NCBI RefSeq assembly: GCF_900156455.1
Contig: NZ_FTNQ01000001.1
Span: forward strand, 682,001 to 746,000
DNA from: Microbacterium sp. RURRCA19A
GTDB taxonomy: Bacteria > Actinomycetota > Actinomycetes > Actinomycetales > Microbacteriaceae
Direction: 5' to 3'
DNA length: 64,000 nucleotides
The notes under the pieces were generated by a model. That model was given only the letters and a program-made list of their open reading frames with translations. It was not told where the DNA came from and searched no databases. Below, in pieces: positions 25,674 to 33,580 of the stretch (the stretch's first letter is position 1; each line of letters starts with the position of its first letter). A program made the position numbers and the translations under genes.

Positions 25674-25825
25674 GCGCGCCGCCGTTGCTTCGCGGCGTTC
25701 GCGCGGCATCCGCGCGAGCAGTACAGGACCTCGTCCCACTGGTCGCGCCCGCTCCAGCGCTTCCGATCGGAGAAGGGTCGGCCGCAGTAGGCGCACGGCT
25801 TGGTGCGCAGCGGGGGTCGTGCCAT
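25670..25825 (-). CDS. DUF2256 zinc-ribbon protein, photolyase partner
   Basis: 51 residues with two cysteine pairs (CAYCGRPF and YCSRGC) flanking a Trp-rich segment (WSGRDQWDEV), the DUF2256 pattern. Genes of this family are commonly found next to photolyase-related genes; the function of the pair is not established. Here they overlap by GTGA, so translation of the photolyase-type protein probably depends on this gene. It would be too short to notice without the neighbour. Confidence 0.85.
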   Translation of the reverse strand: MARPPLRTKPCAYCGRPFSDRKRWSGRDQWDEVLYCSRGCRANAAKQRRRA

Positions 25826-26007
25826 GGCGTCATGGTGCCAGCGCCACACGCCTCGCATCGGGGGCTTGCGCCGTGCGCGCGGAACGCTCCCACGCCAGGG
25901 TCGTGCGCGCACCGCACCCCGTGATCCGGATGCCATGGACACGACACCGCAGAGCACCCCCGACACCGCGACCCGTCCGACGGCTGACGCCGCGCCTGTC
26001 CGGTCGA

Positions 26008-26496
26008 TCAGCCGGGCAGGTCGAACTTCTCGTTCTCGCCGCGCGGTCGCTCGCCGGTGATCTTGGATGTCACCAGGGCCACCGCCGTGGCGATGCGTCC
26101 GCCGGCGCTCCCCCAGTACTCGCCGCTCAACGCGGAGACCTTCAGGAGAGTGACGCCGGGAGACTCGGGGCCGTCGGGGAACCAGGCTTCGACGGTGGTG
26201 GACCACAGTTCCTTCAGCTTCGCGAGATCGTCGATCACCTCCGCTTCGCCCGCGAGCGACAGCCACAGGCCATCCGAACTGAACGACAGACCGACCTTCG
26301 GGTCGCGTCGGACGTGTTCCACCGCCGAGGCGTGCGTGCCGACGATGAACCACAGGTCGCCGTCGGACTCCGTCTCCTGCACCGTGAGCGGGTGGGCGTG
26401 GAGATCCCCCTCCTCCGCCCGCGTGGTGACCATCGCGAAGCGGAACTTCGGGAGCAGTTCATTGAGCTTGTCGAGCTCGGAAACGGTGTCGGACAT
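26008..26496 (-). CDS. Pyridoxamine-5'-phosphate-oxidase-like general stress protein
   Basis: 162 residues of the split-barrel flavin-binding fold, similar to the general stress protein 26 group (FRFAMVTTRAEEGDLHAHPLTVQE, LWFIVGTHASAVEHVRRDPKVGLSFS, WLSLAGEAEVIDD, LLKVSALSGEYW). It probably binds FMN, F420 or haem; which one cannot be told. AGGAGG precedes ATG 26496, and a long untranslated region separates it from the divergent cold-shock gene. Confidence 0.9.
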   Translation of the reverse strand: MSDTVSELDKLNELLPKFRFAMVTTRAEEGDLHAHPLTVQETESDGDLWFIVGTHASAVEHVRRDPKVGLSFSSDGLWLSLAGEAEVIDDLAKLKELWSTTVEAWFPDGPESPGVTLLKVSALSGEYWGSAGGRIATAVALVTSKITGERPRGENEKFDLPG

Positions 26497-27075
26497 GGCG
26501 TCCTCCTTCTCTGGGGTGCTCAGCCCACTCGTTCGGGGCATCGCCCGCCACCGGTTGACGCCGTGGCGAGGGTCTGATCTCGCGGGGTCTGTGCGGACCG
26601 GACCATCCGTGCTACCGTGAAGTATTCGTTCTGGGACCTGCTTCATCGACGTCCGCCTCATCGTAGAGATGCCGGGCGCACGGCACCGAGCCGTCATCGA
26701 TGCGATTCCCTCCTCATCTCCGCGCGGTCTGCGTGGGCGCGACCCCCGGTCGTCCATCGGCCGCGGAAAGTTCGCGTGTCTCCTCTCCTCCCCCCGCCGT
26801 TGTCGTGGCGCCAGGCCGATCTCGACGTCTTCGTCGCGACCGCCGATTCCGCGTACGCCGGTTTCGTCGGCGCCGTCCCCTCGGGCTTTGAAGCCCAGGG
26901 GGCGCGCGGCGAAGATCTCGGCATCCACGACTCCGTCGCTGCGGCCCAGTCCGCTGTCGACGTCCACCGCGTTCGCACGACCCTCCCGGTCGCGCGGCGT
27001 CCCCGTCCGCTCCGCATGCGTCGGAGCGGCGCACCCGGCCGCAATCGCGGCCCACGAAGAAAAAGGAAGAACACG
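26497..27075. other. 579-base region before the cold-shock gene, likely long leader
   Basis: No separate gene is supported. An open frame runs in phase with csp from 26617, but its 150 residues are Arg/Pro-rich and unlike any family. A TACCGT -10-like element lies at 26613-26618, which would give a leader of about 450 bases, as in cold-shock genes that use structured 5' regions. A short stem with arms GGGCTT and AAGCCC lies at about 26883-26896. No known riboswitch is recognised. Confidence 0.5.
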
Positions 27076-27279
27076 ATGGCCACTGGCACCGTGAAATGGT
27101 TCAACTCCGAGAAGGGCTACGGGTTCATCGCACCCGACGACGGCTCGGCCGACCTGTTCGCGCACTTCAGCGCGATCCAGGGCAATGGCTTCAAGGAGCT
27201 GCAGGAAGCACAGAAGGTCGAATTCGACGCCGAGCAGGGCCCCAAGGGCATGCAGGCGGCGAACATCCGTCCCCTCTGA
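27076..27279 (+). CDS. cspA: Cold-shock protein
   Basis: 67 residues, a complete cold-shock domain with RNP1 [10 protein letters not shown] and RNP2 LFAHFSAI, beginning [12 protein letters not shown] as usual. It binds single-stranded nucleic acids and melts RNA secondary structure. AGGAAGA precedes ATG 27076. A long upstream region without another gene suggests a long leader. A fatty acid desaturase gene follows after a strong terminator, pairing two cold-adaptation functions. Confidence 0.97.
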   Translation: MATGTVKWFNSEKGYGFIAPDDGSADLFAHFSAIQGNGFKELQEAQKVEFDAEQGPKGMQAANIRPL

Positions 27280-27293
27280 GCTCCGGCTCCTCA

Positions 27294-27336
27294 GCGAAGG
27301 CCGGGAGGGCCGCTTCGGCGGCTCCCCGGCCTTCGC
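27294..27336 (+). terminator. Terminator hairpin after the cold-shock gene
   Basis: GCGAAGGCCGGG (27294-27305) pairs perfectly with CCCGGCCTTCGC (27325-27336). Inside is a second stem GCCGC-TTCG-GCGGC with a UUCG tetraloop. It begins 15 bases after the stop. Confidence 0.8.
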
Positions 27337-27516
27337 CGCGTCCACAGGAGGATCCGCCGAGCGCAGGAAGGGTGTCCGGAAGATGACCGCCGCCGGTGAG
27401 TATGCCGTGGATGCACTCGTATTCCGGTGACTCCATACGCCGCGACGTAGTGTGGGCCTCAGCCCGGGTAGCCGCTCTGGCTCCCGACTTCGGTCATCAT
27501 CGCGAGGAGCATCTTC

Positions 27517-28623
27517 ATCGCCTCCACCATCGTCGAGTCCCGTCTCGGCCCCGTTCGTCAGACGTACTCCGGCACCACCGAATTCCCCCCGATCGCGAAG
27601 GCCTACACAGAGCTGTCCCAGGTCGTCCGCGAAAGCGGGTTCCTCTCCCGCACCCCCGTCTTCTACTCGCTCGTCGGCGCGGCCATCGTGCTCGGCTTCG
27701 GCGGCGCGATCACCGGTTTCGTCCTCCTGGGCGACAGCTGGTTCCAGCTCCTCATCGCCGCCGCCCTCGGCATCCTGCTCACCCAGGTCGCCTTCCTCGC
27801 GCACGAGGCCAACCACCGGCAGATCTTCGCGTCGGGGCGGGCGAACGACCGCCTCGCGCTGTGGATCGGCAACGGGGTCGTCGGCATGAGCCAGTCGTGG
27901 TGGGCCACCAAGCACACCCGCCACCACGCGAACCCGAACCGCGTCGGCAAGGACCCCGACATCGAGATCGACACGATCTCGTTCCTCGATGAGGATGCCG
28001 CCAAAGCACGCGGCATCCAACGGTGGATCACGCAGCGGCAGGGATGGCTGTTCTTCCCCCTCCTCACGTTGGAGGGCCTGAACCTCCACGCTCTCGCGTT
28101 CCGCCACCTGCTCTCACGCGGCGAGGTCAAGGGCCGCTGGACCGAGCTCGGACTGCTCGCCCTGCGCTTCGCGGTGTTCGTCGCGCCGGTGTTCGTGTTC
28201 CTGCCCCTCGGGTTGGCCTTCGCCTTCCTCGGCGTGCAACTCGCCGTGTTCGGGGTGTACATGGGGGCGTCGTTCGCGCCGAACCACAAGGGCATGGCGG
28301 TGATCGCGCCCGGCGCGAAGCTCGACTTCTTCAGCAAGCAGGTTCGCACCTCCCGCAACATCTCGGGCGGCTGGTGGGCGACCTGGCTCATGGGCGGCCT
28401 GAACTACCAGATCGAGCACCACCTGTTCCCGAACATGCCACGGCCGTACCTCAGCCGTGCGCGGGAGATCGTCCGCGAGCACTGCGAGACGCTGCAGGTG
28501 CCGTACGTCGAGACGACGCTCCTCCAGTCGTACGGCATCGTCATCGCATACCTGAACCGCGTCGGGCTCGCCGCGCGCGACCCGTTCGAGTGCCCGATGA
28601 CCTCGGCCGCACGGCGCGTCTGA
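27517..28623 (+). CDS. Acyl-lipid fatty acid desaturase, apparent ATC start
   Basis: About 368 residues if translation begins at the ATC at 27517. The three His boxes of membrane desaturases are intact: HEANHRQ, HTRHHANPN and QIEHHLFPNMPR, with four hydrophobic segments. It introduces double bonds into membrane acyl chains, a response to cold. The frame has a TAG at 27469 and no ATG, GTG or TTG until 27688, which would cut into the first membrane segment. From 27517 the protein reads IASTIVESRLGPVRQ, and AGGAG lies eight bases upstream (27505-27509). ATC as start is inferred; a sequencing error is the alternative. Confidence 0.75.
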   Translation: MASTIVESRLGPVRQTYSGTTEFPPIAKAYTELSQVVRESGFLSRTPVFYSLVGAAIVLGFGGAITGFVLLGDSWFQLLIAAALGILLTQVAFLAHEANHRQIFASGRANDRLALWIGNGVVGMSQSWWATKHTRHHANPNRVGKDPDIEIDTISFLDEDAAKARGIQRWITQRQGWLFFPLLTLEGLNLHALAFRHLLSRGEVKGRWTELGLLALRFAVFVAPVFVFLPLGLAFAFLGVQLAVFGVYMGASFAPNHKGMAVIAPGAKLDFFSKQVRTSRNISGGWWATWLMGGLNYQIEHHLFPNMPRPYLSRAREIVREHCETLQVPYVETTLLQSYGIVIAYLNRVGLAARDPFECPMTSAARRV

Positions 28624-28626
28624 GCG

Positions 28627-29130
28627 TCAGTCCCGCGCGACCTCGAGGAGCTGCGTCTCCCGTACGGCGCCGTCGGCCAGCGTGAGCACCATCATGGTGC
28701 ACACCGGCTGGCGGCGCCGATCCGTCGGCGACCCCGGGTTCAGCAGCCGCATGCCCGCGGGCGTGACGGTGTCCCACGGGATGTGGCTGTGCCCGAACAC
28801 GAGAAGGTCCGTGTCGGGGAAGGCGGCATCCATACGCTTCTCCCGCCCCGTGGCTGCACCGGTCTCGTGGATCACCGCGACACGGACCCCGTCGATCTCG
28901 GCGCGGGCCAGCTCGGGCAGACGGTCTCGCAGGTCGGCACCGTCGTTGTTGCCCCACACCCCCAGCACGGGGGCGAGCGCCGCGAGGTCGTCGAGCACCG
29001 ACGCCGTCACCCAGTCGCCGGCGTGCACGACGAGATCGACCCCGGATGCCGCCCGCCGCACGGCCTCCGGCAGGCTCCTCGCCCGCTTCGGGACGTGCGT
29101 GTCGGCGAGGAGCAGGAGGCGCGTCGTCAT
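28627..29130 (-). CDS. YfcE-type metallophosphoesterase
   Basis: 167 residues. The calcineurin-like motifs are LLLADTHVPK (Asp, His), VVHAGDWV (Asp), GVWGNNDG (Asn), and FGHSHIP with NPGS at the end, matching the YfcE/MJ0936 phosphodiesterase group that uses two metals. The natural substrate is unclear. ATG 29130 is seven bases after a TAGCGT -10 (29138-29143). It converges on the desaturase gene with three bases between the stop codons. Confidence 0.9.
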   Translation of the reverse strand: MTTRLLLLADTHVPKRARSLPEAVRRAASGVDLVVHAGDWVTASVLDDLAALAPVLGVWGNNDGADLRDRLPELARAEIDGVRVAVIHETGAATGREKRMDAAFPDTDLLVFGHSHIPWDTVTPAGMRLLNPGSPTDRRRQPVCTMMVLTLADGAVRETQLLEVARD

Positions 29131-29137
29131 CCGGCTC

Positions 29138-29143
29138 ACGCTA
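29138..29143 (-). promoter_or_regulatory. -10 element TAGCGT of the phosphoesterase gene
   Basis: Seven bases before ATG 29130, in the gap between divergent genes. Confidence 0.5.
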
Positions 29144-29166
29144 CCCGCGGATGCGAGGATGGGACG

Positions 29167-29556
29167 GTGACGTCCCGCCGTACCGCCCTTCTCGCTCTCC
29201 TCGTCGACGTCGTCCTCGTGGTCGCGTTCGCCGCGATCGGCCGGGCCACCCACGACGGCGACGTCCTGGGCCCCGCGGGCGCGGGCCTGGCGACCACCGC
29301 GTGGCCGTTCCTCGTGGGCCTGCTGCTCGGCTGGGCCGTGAGCCTCGGCTGGCGGCGTCCGCTCGCGCCGCTGCGGACCGGCCTCCCGGTGTGGGGCGTG
29401 ACGCTCGTGGCCGGGATGCTGCTGCGTGCGGTGAGCGGTCAGGGTGTCGCTGTCGCGTTCGTCATCGTCGCCGGCATCACCCTGCTGGTGTTCCTGGTGG
29501 GCTGGCGCGCGAGCGCGGGGATCGCGGCCCGCGTCCGCGTCAGTCGCTCAGCGTGA
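29167..29556 (+). CDS. DUF3054 family membrane protein
   Basis: 129 residues with four predicted membrane segments, beginning LLALLVDVVLVVAFAAIGRATH and containing TAWPFLVGLLLGWAVSLGWRRP and GLPVWGVTLVAGMLLRAVSGQGVAVAFVIVA, the DUF3054 pattern. Function is unknown. GTG 29167 is six bases after GAGGAT. Its 3' end overlaps the convergent ACT-domain gene by 17 bases. Confidence 0.88.
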   Translation: MTSRRTALLALLVDVVLVVAFAAIGRATHDGDVLGPAGAGLATTAWPFLVGLLLGWAVSLGWRRPLAPLRTGLPVWGVTLVAGMLLRAVSGQGVAVAFVIVAGITLLVFLVGWRASAGIAARVRVSRSA

Positions 29557-30049
29557 CATCGACCTGGATCTCGGCCGCGAGGTTCTGAAGGTCCTCGACG
29601 AGCTCGTCGACCCCGCCCGCGCCGGCGAGCGTCGCGGTCAGCGAAGCCTCGAACAGGCGACCGCCCGCCATCGCGGCATCCGTGGTCTGTGTCGACATCC
29701 GGTCGATGCTCGCCCCGCGGGCGCTCAGCGCACTCGTGATCTCGCGCACGATGCCGGGCCGGTCGTTGCCCATCACCGTCATCGCGACGGTGCGCGCGTC
29801 CGACACGCGCACCGCGGCCGGACCGTGCACGGCGACCCGCAGGGTGCCCGTCGCCGCCTCGAGCGCCGCGCGCAGATCGTCGGCACGGTCGGCGGGCACC
29901 GAGACCTCCACGATCCCGGCGAACGCGCCGGCCAGTTCCGCCAGCTCACTGGTCTCCCAGTTGCCGCCGTGCGCGTCGACGATGTCGGCGAGGGAGGCCA
30001 CGAGCCCGGCCCGGTCGTCCCCCACCACGGTGATCACGAGAGTCGTCAT
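29540..30049 (-). CDS. Tandem ACT-domain regulatory protein (GcvR-like)
   Basis: 169 residues, two ACT domains in tandem (MTTLVITVVGDDRAGLVASLADIVDAHGG and VAMTVMGNDRPGIVREITSALSARGASI). ACT domains bind amino acids; the arrangement resembles glycine-cleavage-system repressor GcvR of proteobacteria, though the target here is unknown. ATG 30049 is seven bases after a TACGCT -10 (30057-30062). Divergent from the DUF6412-like gene, convergent with the DUF3054 gene. Confidence 0.85.
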   Translation of the reverse strand: MTTLVITVVGDDRAGLVASLADIVDAHGGNWETSELAELAGAFAGIVEVSVPADRADDLRAALEAATGTLRVAVHGPAAVRVSDARTVAMTVMGNDRPGIVREITSALSARGASIDRMSTQTTDAAMAGGRLFEASLTATLAGAGGVDELVEDLQNLAAEIQVDVTLSD

Positions 30050-30056
30050 GCCCGAA

Positions 30057-30062
30057 AGCGTA
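30057..30062 (-). promoter_or_regulatory. -10 element TACGCT of the ACT gene
   Basis: Seven bases before ATG 30049. A plus-strand TAGCGT at 30079-30084 probably serves the divergent DUF6412-like gene. Confidence 0.5.
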
Positions 30063-30114
30063 GCCACCGAGCCGCTGATAGCGTGAGGGCAGGACCTACG
30101 AGAGGGGGCACGGG

Positions 30115-30402
30115 ATGTTCGCGTCGTTCCTGACCGCCCTGAACCTCCTCCTCGTCGCCGCCGAGCTCGCGCTTATCCCCGACGGCGGGTCGTCGCCCAC
30201 TCCGCTGCTGGCTCTCGCCCTCGCGGCCGCGGTCGTCCTGACCGTCGCCGTCGCGGTGGTGGTGTTCCGCCTTCTGTCCGGCGCCCCGCCCGCGACGCCG
30301 ACGCGCCCCATCGATCCGTCCGCTCCGCTCGCGCAGAGCGATCCCGACGCCGCCGGCCACCCGCGCCCGCGAGCTCCCGGACGCGCGGCCGCGGCCGCGT
30401 AG
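30115..30402 (+). CDS. Small membrane protein, DUF6412-like
   Basis: 95 residues with two hydrophobic segments (residues 3-20 and 28-52) and a Pro/Ala/Arg tail. The position directly before a YidC/Oxa1 gene and the size fit the DUF6412 family of actinobacteria; I am not certain of that match. ATG 30115 has a GAGAGGGGG ribosome site and a TAGCGT promoter 30 bases upstream, so unlike many neighbours it has a leader. Confidence 0.65.
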   Translation: MFASFLTALNLLLVAAELALIPDGGSSPTPLLALALAAAVVLTVAVAVVVFRLLSGAPPATPTRPIDPSAPLAQSDPDAAGHPRPRAPGRAAAAA

Positions 30403-30486
30403 AACGCCCGGCGCCCCCGACGGCGCCGCTCTGGCATCCCTTCGTGGCCGATCGTGCCCTGATCGCTCCCACGAACGGATACTTCC

Positions 30487-31239
30487 TTGGACCTCTTCGC
30501 CCTGCCGCCGCTCGCGGCCCTGCTCGACCTCACGACTCGGGGCCTGCTGGCCCTCACGTCCTTCCTCACCCCCGCCGCCGGGGGCGCCGCCGCCGCCCTG
30601 GCCGTCGTCCTCGTCACCCTCGTCGTCCGCGCCGGGCTCATCCCCGTCGGGGTGTCGCAGGCCCGGGCGGAACGCGATCGCGCGCGGCTCGCCCCGCAGC
30701 TGCGCGCCCTTCGCGAGCGCTGGGGGAAGAACGCCGAACGCCTCCAGCGCGAGACCATGCAGCTCTACCGGGATGCGGGCGTGTCCCCTTTCGCGGGATG
30801 CCTCCCCGTCCTGGCGCAGGCACCCGTCGTCGGGCTGCTGTACGCCGTGTTCCTGCACCCGACGGTCGCGGGACACGCCAACGGCCTCCTCACCGAGCAG
30901 CTCGCGGGGGTACCGCTCGGGTCGAGCCTGCTGACCGCTCTCACCCGCGGGTCGGCGGATGCCGTGACGTTCGTGCTGCTCGGCGTCGTCGTCGCGGTCA
31001 TCGCCGGCGCGGGCGAACTGACACGACGCTTCCTGCGCCCCCCGTTCGATCCCGCGACCCCGCGATCGGTCGTCGTGATGACCGCGGTGCTGCCGTTCAC
31101 GACCGCGGTCGTCGCACTGTTCGTCCCGTTCGCCGCGGGCCTGTATCTCGCGGTCACCACACTGTGGACGTTCGGGCAGCGCCTGGTGCTGCGCCGGCTC
31201 TATCCGATCGACGACGGGCGCACGGCATCCCAGCGCTGA
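30487..31239 (+). CDS. YidC/Oxa1/Alb3-family membrane insertase-like protein
   Basis: 250 residues, shorter than the house-keeping YidC and probably a second copy. The insertase core is recognisable: VVLVTLVVRAGLIPVGVSQARAERDRARLAPQLRALRERWG..., YRDAGVSPFAGCLPVLAQAPVVGLLYAVF and the later FTTAVVALFVPFAAGLYLAVTTLWT, five membrane segments in all with a positively charged region carrying Arg in the groove (VVRAGL). TTG 30487 was taken as start; it is six bases after ACGGAT. Its 3' end overlaps the convergent MFS gene by 40 bases. Confidence 0.8.
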   Translation: MDLFALPPLAALLDLTTRGLLALTSFLTPAAGGAAAALAVVLVTLVVRAGLIPVGVSQARAERDRARLAPQLRALRERWGKNAERLQRETMQLYRDAGVSPFAGCLPVLAQAPVVGLLYAVFLHPTVAGHANGLLTEQLAGVPLGSSLLTALTRGSADAVTFVLLGVVVAVIAGAGELTRRFLRPPFDPATPRSVVVMTAVLPFTTAVVALFVPFAAGLYLAVTTLWTFGQRLVLRRLYPIDDGRTASQR

Positions 31240-32447
31240 GCGTGCACGAGATTCACCGCGGCCATGGCGAGCACGATCAGCGCCGCGCCGGCGGGGAACA
31301 GCATCGCCGTCTCGACCGACACGCGCTCCGCGACGGCACCCGTGAGCGCCGACGACAGCGCCTGCGCGAGGGTCAGCGCCGAGGCGAGCAGCGTCATCGT
31401 CGTCGCCGTGCGCCCGGCCGGGGCACGGTATCCCGCGAGGCTGAACAGCGTGACGAGCGAAGGTCCGACGCCGATTCCCATGAGACACAGCACGACCGTC
31501 ACGGTCACCACCGAACCGCCCACCGAGTACGCGCCCGCCGACGCGAAGAGGAGGATCGCGAAGGCCACGAGGCGCCAGCGCAGCGAGAAACGCGCGGGCA
31601 GCACCGCCACGGCGAGGGCGAGCACCGCGGAACCGACGCCCATCACGCCGTACAGCAGCGCCCCGGCCTCAGGGGCGCCCCGCGCTTCCATGAACGCCGT
31701 CAGCGACGTCAGCGTCGATCCGAAGAACGCGCCGACCCCGAACACCGCCACGACGAGCATCAGCATGCGCGGCCGGAGCAGTTCGCGGACGGGGGCCATC
31801 GCGCCGCGTTCGGACGCCACGGGGACCGCGCGTCCGGTGGGGTGCAGCGCGAACGCGGTCACGAAGACGAAGCTCAGCGCGGCGGCCGCGGCGATCGGCG
31901 CCCAGGGCGCCACGACCGCGGCGAGCACGCCGACGACGAACGGGCCGATCACGAACGCCGTCTCATCGGCCGCGGACTCGTACGCCATCGCGCGCGAGAA
32001 CGTGCGCTCGCGTCGCTCGGACGCAACCCTCGCCCCGATGAGCGCCATAACACGGCTGCGCGACATCGCGGCGGTCTGCGGGCCGGTGAGGCCGATCGCG
32101 ACGGCGCTCGCGAGGACGACGGCGTCGGCGGCCGGCGACCCCGCGACGACGGGGAAGAGTGCGAGGAGGATGCCGTTGGCCAGCCCGGTCGGCACCAGCA
32201 CACGCGACTGCCCGAACCGGTCGGCGAGGTCGCCGAGCACGGGCCCGGCGATGACGACACCGATGCCGACGGCGGCGGACGTGAGCCCGCCGAGCGCGAC
32301 GGAACCGCGCACCGACACGACGAGGGCCAGGACGCCGACCGTCATCATGGCGAACGGCAGACGCGCGACGAACGCGACGGGGAAGTACCAGAACCCCGTG
32401 TGGTGGATCAGCGAGCGCGACGCAGCGGTCGGGACGGGGTGGTGCAT
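31200..32447 (-). CDS. Major facilitator superfamily transporter
   Basis: 415 residues with about twelve membrane segments. The loop between segments 2 and 3 reads GDLADRFGQSRVLV, the MFS signature region, and a matching loop follows in the second half (ARFSLRWRLV). The RSRVMALIGARVASERRERTFSRAMAYESAADETAFVIGPF block is a typical segment of the drug-efflux type. Substrate unknown. A GGAGATCCTC stretch precedes ATG 32447. Single gene on this strand, converging with the YidC-like gene. Confidence 0.9.
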   Translation of the reverse strand: MHHPVPTAASRSLIHHTGFWYFPVAFVARLPFAMMTVGVLALVVSVRGSVALGGLTSAAVGIGVVIAGPVLGDLADRFGQSRVLVPTGLANGILLALFPVVAGSPAADAVVLASAVAIGLTGPQTAAMSRSRVMALIGARVASERRERTFSRAMAYESAADETAFVIGPFVVGVLAAVVAPWAPIAAAAALSFVFVTAFALHPTGRAVPVASERGAMAPVRELLRPRMLMLVVAVFGVGAFFGSTLTSLTAFMEARGAPEAGALLYGVMGVGSAVLALAVAVLPARFSLRWRLVAFAILLFASAGAYSVGGSVVTVTVVLCLMGIGVGPSLVTLFSLAGYRAPAGRTATTMTLLASALTLAQALSSALTGAVAERVSVETAMLFPAGAALIVLAMAAVNLVHAQRWDAVRPSSIG

Positions 32448-32559
32448 GAGGATCTCCGGGGCGTGGGGCGGTGCCGCCTTGCCGGTCCGGTAGGTAGATG
32501 CACGAGGTGCGGCGGGCGAGCCCGCACGATTATTCTACAGCGCCCGCGTGAGCGGGGAC

Positions 32560-32775
32560 CTAGGAGACGAGCGCGGCGATCGCCGCGATCACCGACGCGA
32601 GCGCCAGGACGAGGGCGATCGCGATGAGCACCGTGTGCACGATCAGGAACGCGGTGGGCTTGCCGGAGGCGTCGCGCGCGCGGGGGTCTTTCGCGATCCG
32701 CGGGTAGAACCGGGGCCACACGACAGCGTTGAAGACGGCGTTGGCGAAGAGCAGCACGATCAGCAGCGGTTCCAC
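32560..32775 (-). CDS. Small membrane protein, SCO4848-like family
   Basis: 71 residues with two membrane segments and a short loop carrying VWPRFYPRIAKDPRAR, which matches the SCO4848 family of actinobacteria. Function is unknown. GTG 32775 is supported by TAGGAT exactly six bases upstream. It lies 21 bases beyond the DksA-like gene on the same strand. Confidence 0.8.
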   Translation of the reverse strand: MEPLLIVLLFANAVFNAVVWPRFYPRIAKDPRARDASGKPTAFLIVHTVLIAIALVLALASVIAAIAALVS

Positions 32776-32781
32776 CCTCCG

Positions 32782-32787
32782 ATCCTA
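32782..32787 (-). promoter_or_regulatory. -10 element TAGGAT of the SCO4848-like gene
   Basis: Six bases before GTG 32775; supports that start. Confidence 0.5.
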
Positions 32788-32796
32788 CGTCGCGGG

Positions 32797-33138
32797 TCAC
32801 ACCGCGCAGACGATGCACCGCCGTGCGGTGGGCCGCACTTCCAGCCGCGCGTCGGCGATGGGCCGCCCGCACACCTCGCACACGCCGTAGATTCCGGATG
32901 CCACGCGCTCGCGCGCCGCACGGATCTCGTCCTGCTCCGCGCGGGCCGCCCGGGCGAGCGCATCGACGTGCGCCCACTCCCCCGACAAGGTGGAGCCCTC
33001 GGGGTCGTGCTCGTCGTCGGCCGTGGCATCCGCCCGATCGTGTCGGAGACTCTCGGCGTCGTCGCCCAGGTGACGCAGACGTCGCTCGACGGCGCGCTCC
33101 AGCTCGTCGAGCAGGGTCAGAGCGCGAGCGGCATCCAT
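32797..33138 (-). CDS. DksA/TraR C4 zinc-finger protein
   Basis: 113 residues. A helical N-terminal half is followed by a four-cysteine zinc finger (CEVCGRPIADARLEVRPTARRCIVC). The family binds RNA polymerase through its secondary channel, but the short acidic-tip coiled coil of true DksA is only partly recognisable, so function on the polymerase is an inference. ATG 33138 is six bases after TAGCGT (33145-33150). Confidence 0.85.
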   Translation of the reverse strand: MDAARALTLLDELERAVERRLRHLGDDAESLRHDRADATADDEHDPEGSTLSGEWAHVDALARAARAEQDEIRAARERVASGIYGVCEVCGRPIADARLEVRPTARRCIVCAV

Positions 33139-33144
33139 CCCTCG

Positions 33145-33150
33145 ACGCTA
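33145..33150 (-). promoter_or_regulatory. -10 element TAGCGT of the DksA-like gene
   Basis: Six bases before ATG 33138 on the minus strand. Confidence 0.5.
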
Positions 33151-33213
33151 CTGCGGAGCCCCGACATCGCGGCGGGGGTGGATCGCGGGGCGCGAGGACG
33201 TCAGGATCGGCGC

Positions 33214-33564
33214 ATGGCTGACCTCACCAAGCACTGGACACCGCTCGGGTTGGTGTTCCTCGCACTGTCGATCGTCGGGCTCGTCGGGACCTGGACCTTC
33301 AACGTGTTCGCCGTCGTCCAGATGGTGGATTTCGTGGGCGATCTCGTCTCGAGCGGACCGGCGGTCTCGTCGATCACCGTCGACCTGCTGGTCGTCGCCG
33401 TCGCCGGGAGCATCTTCATCCTGGTCGAGGGGCGACGACAGGGAATGCGGCACGCCTGGCTCTACGTCGTCCTGTCGGGCCTCACCGCCTTCGCCTTCAC
33501 CTTCCCTCTGTTCCTCGCGATGCGGGAACGGAAGCGGACGGCCCGGGTCCGCGCGGACGCGTGA
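33214..33564 (+). CDS. DUF2834 family membrane protein
   Basis: 116 residues with three membrane segments. It begins HWTPLGLVFLALSIVGLVGTWTFN and includes LVEGRRQGMRHAWLYVVLSGLTAFAFTFPLFLAMRERK, the DUF2834 pattern. The role is unknown. CAGGAT sits six bases before ATG 33214, suggesting a leaderless mRNA. It converges on the NmrA-type gene with 16 bases between stop codons. Confidence 0.85.
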   Translation: MADLTKHWTPLGLVFLALSIVGLVGTWTFNVFAVVQMVDFVGDLVSSGPAVSSITVDLLVVAVAGSIFILVEGRRQGMRHAWLYVVLSGLTAFAFTFPLFLAMRERKRTARVRADA

Positions 33565-33580
33565 ACCCGGGCCGGGCGGG

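Noticed and set aside
25933..26060. Small plus-strand frame from an ATG at 25933
   Set aside because: It is Thr/Arg/Ser-rich, overlaps the 3' end of the PPOX-like gene, and has no ribosome site or family signal.
26617..27279. N-terminal extension of the cold-shock protein by about 150 residues
   Set aside because: The extension is Arg/Pro-rich, has no family resemblance, and the ribosome site at 27064-27070 and universal start [10 protein letters not shown] point to 27076.
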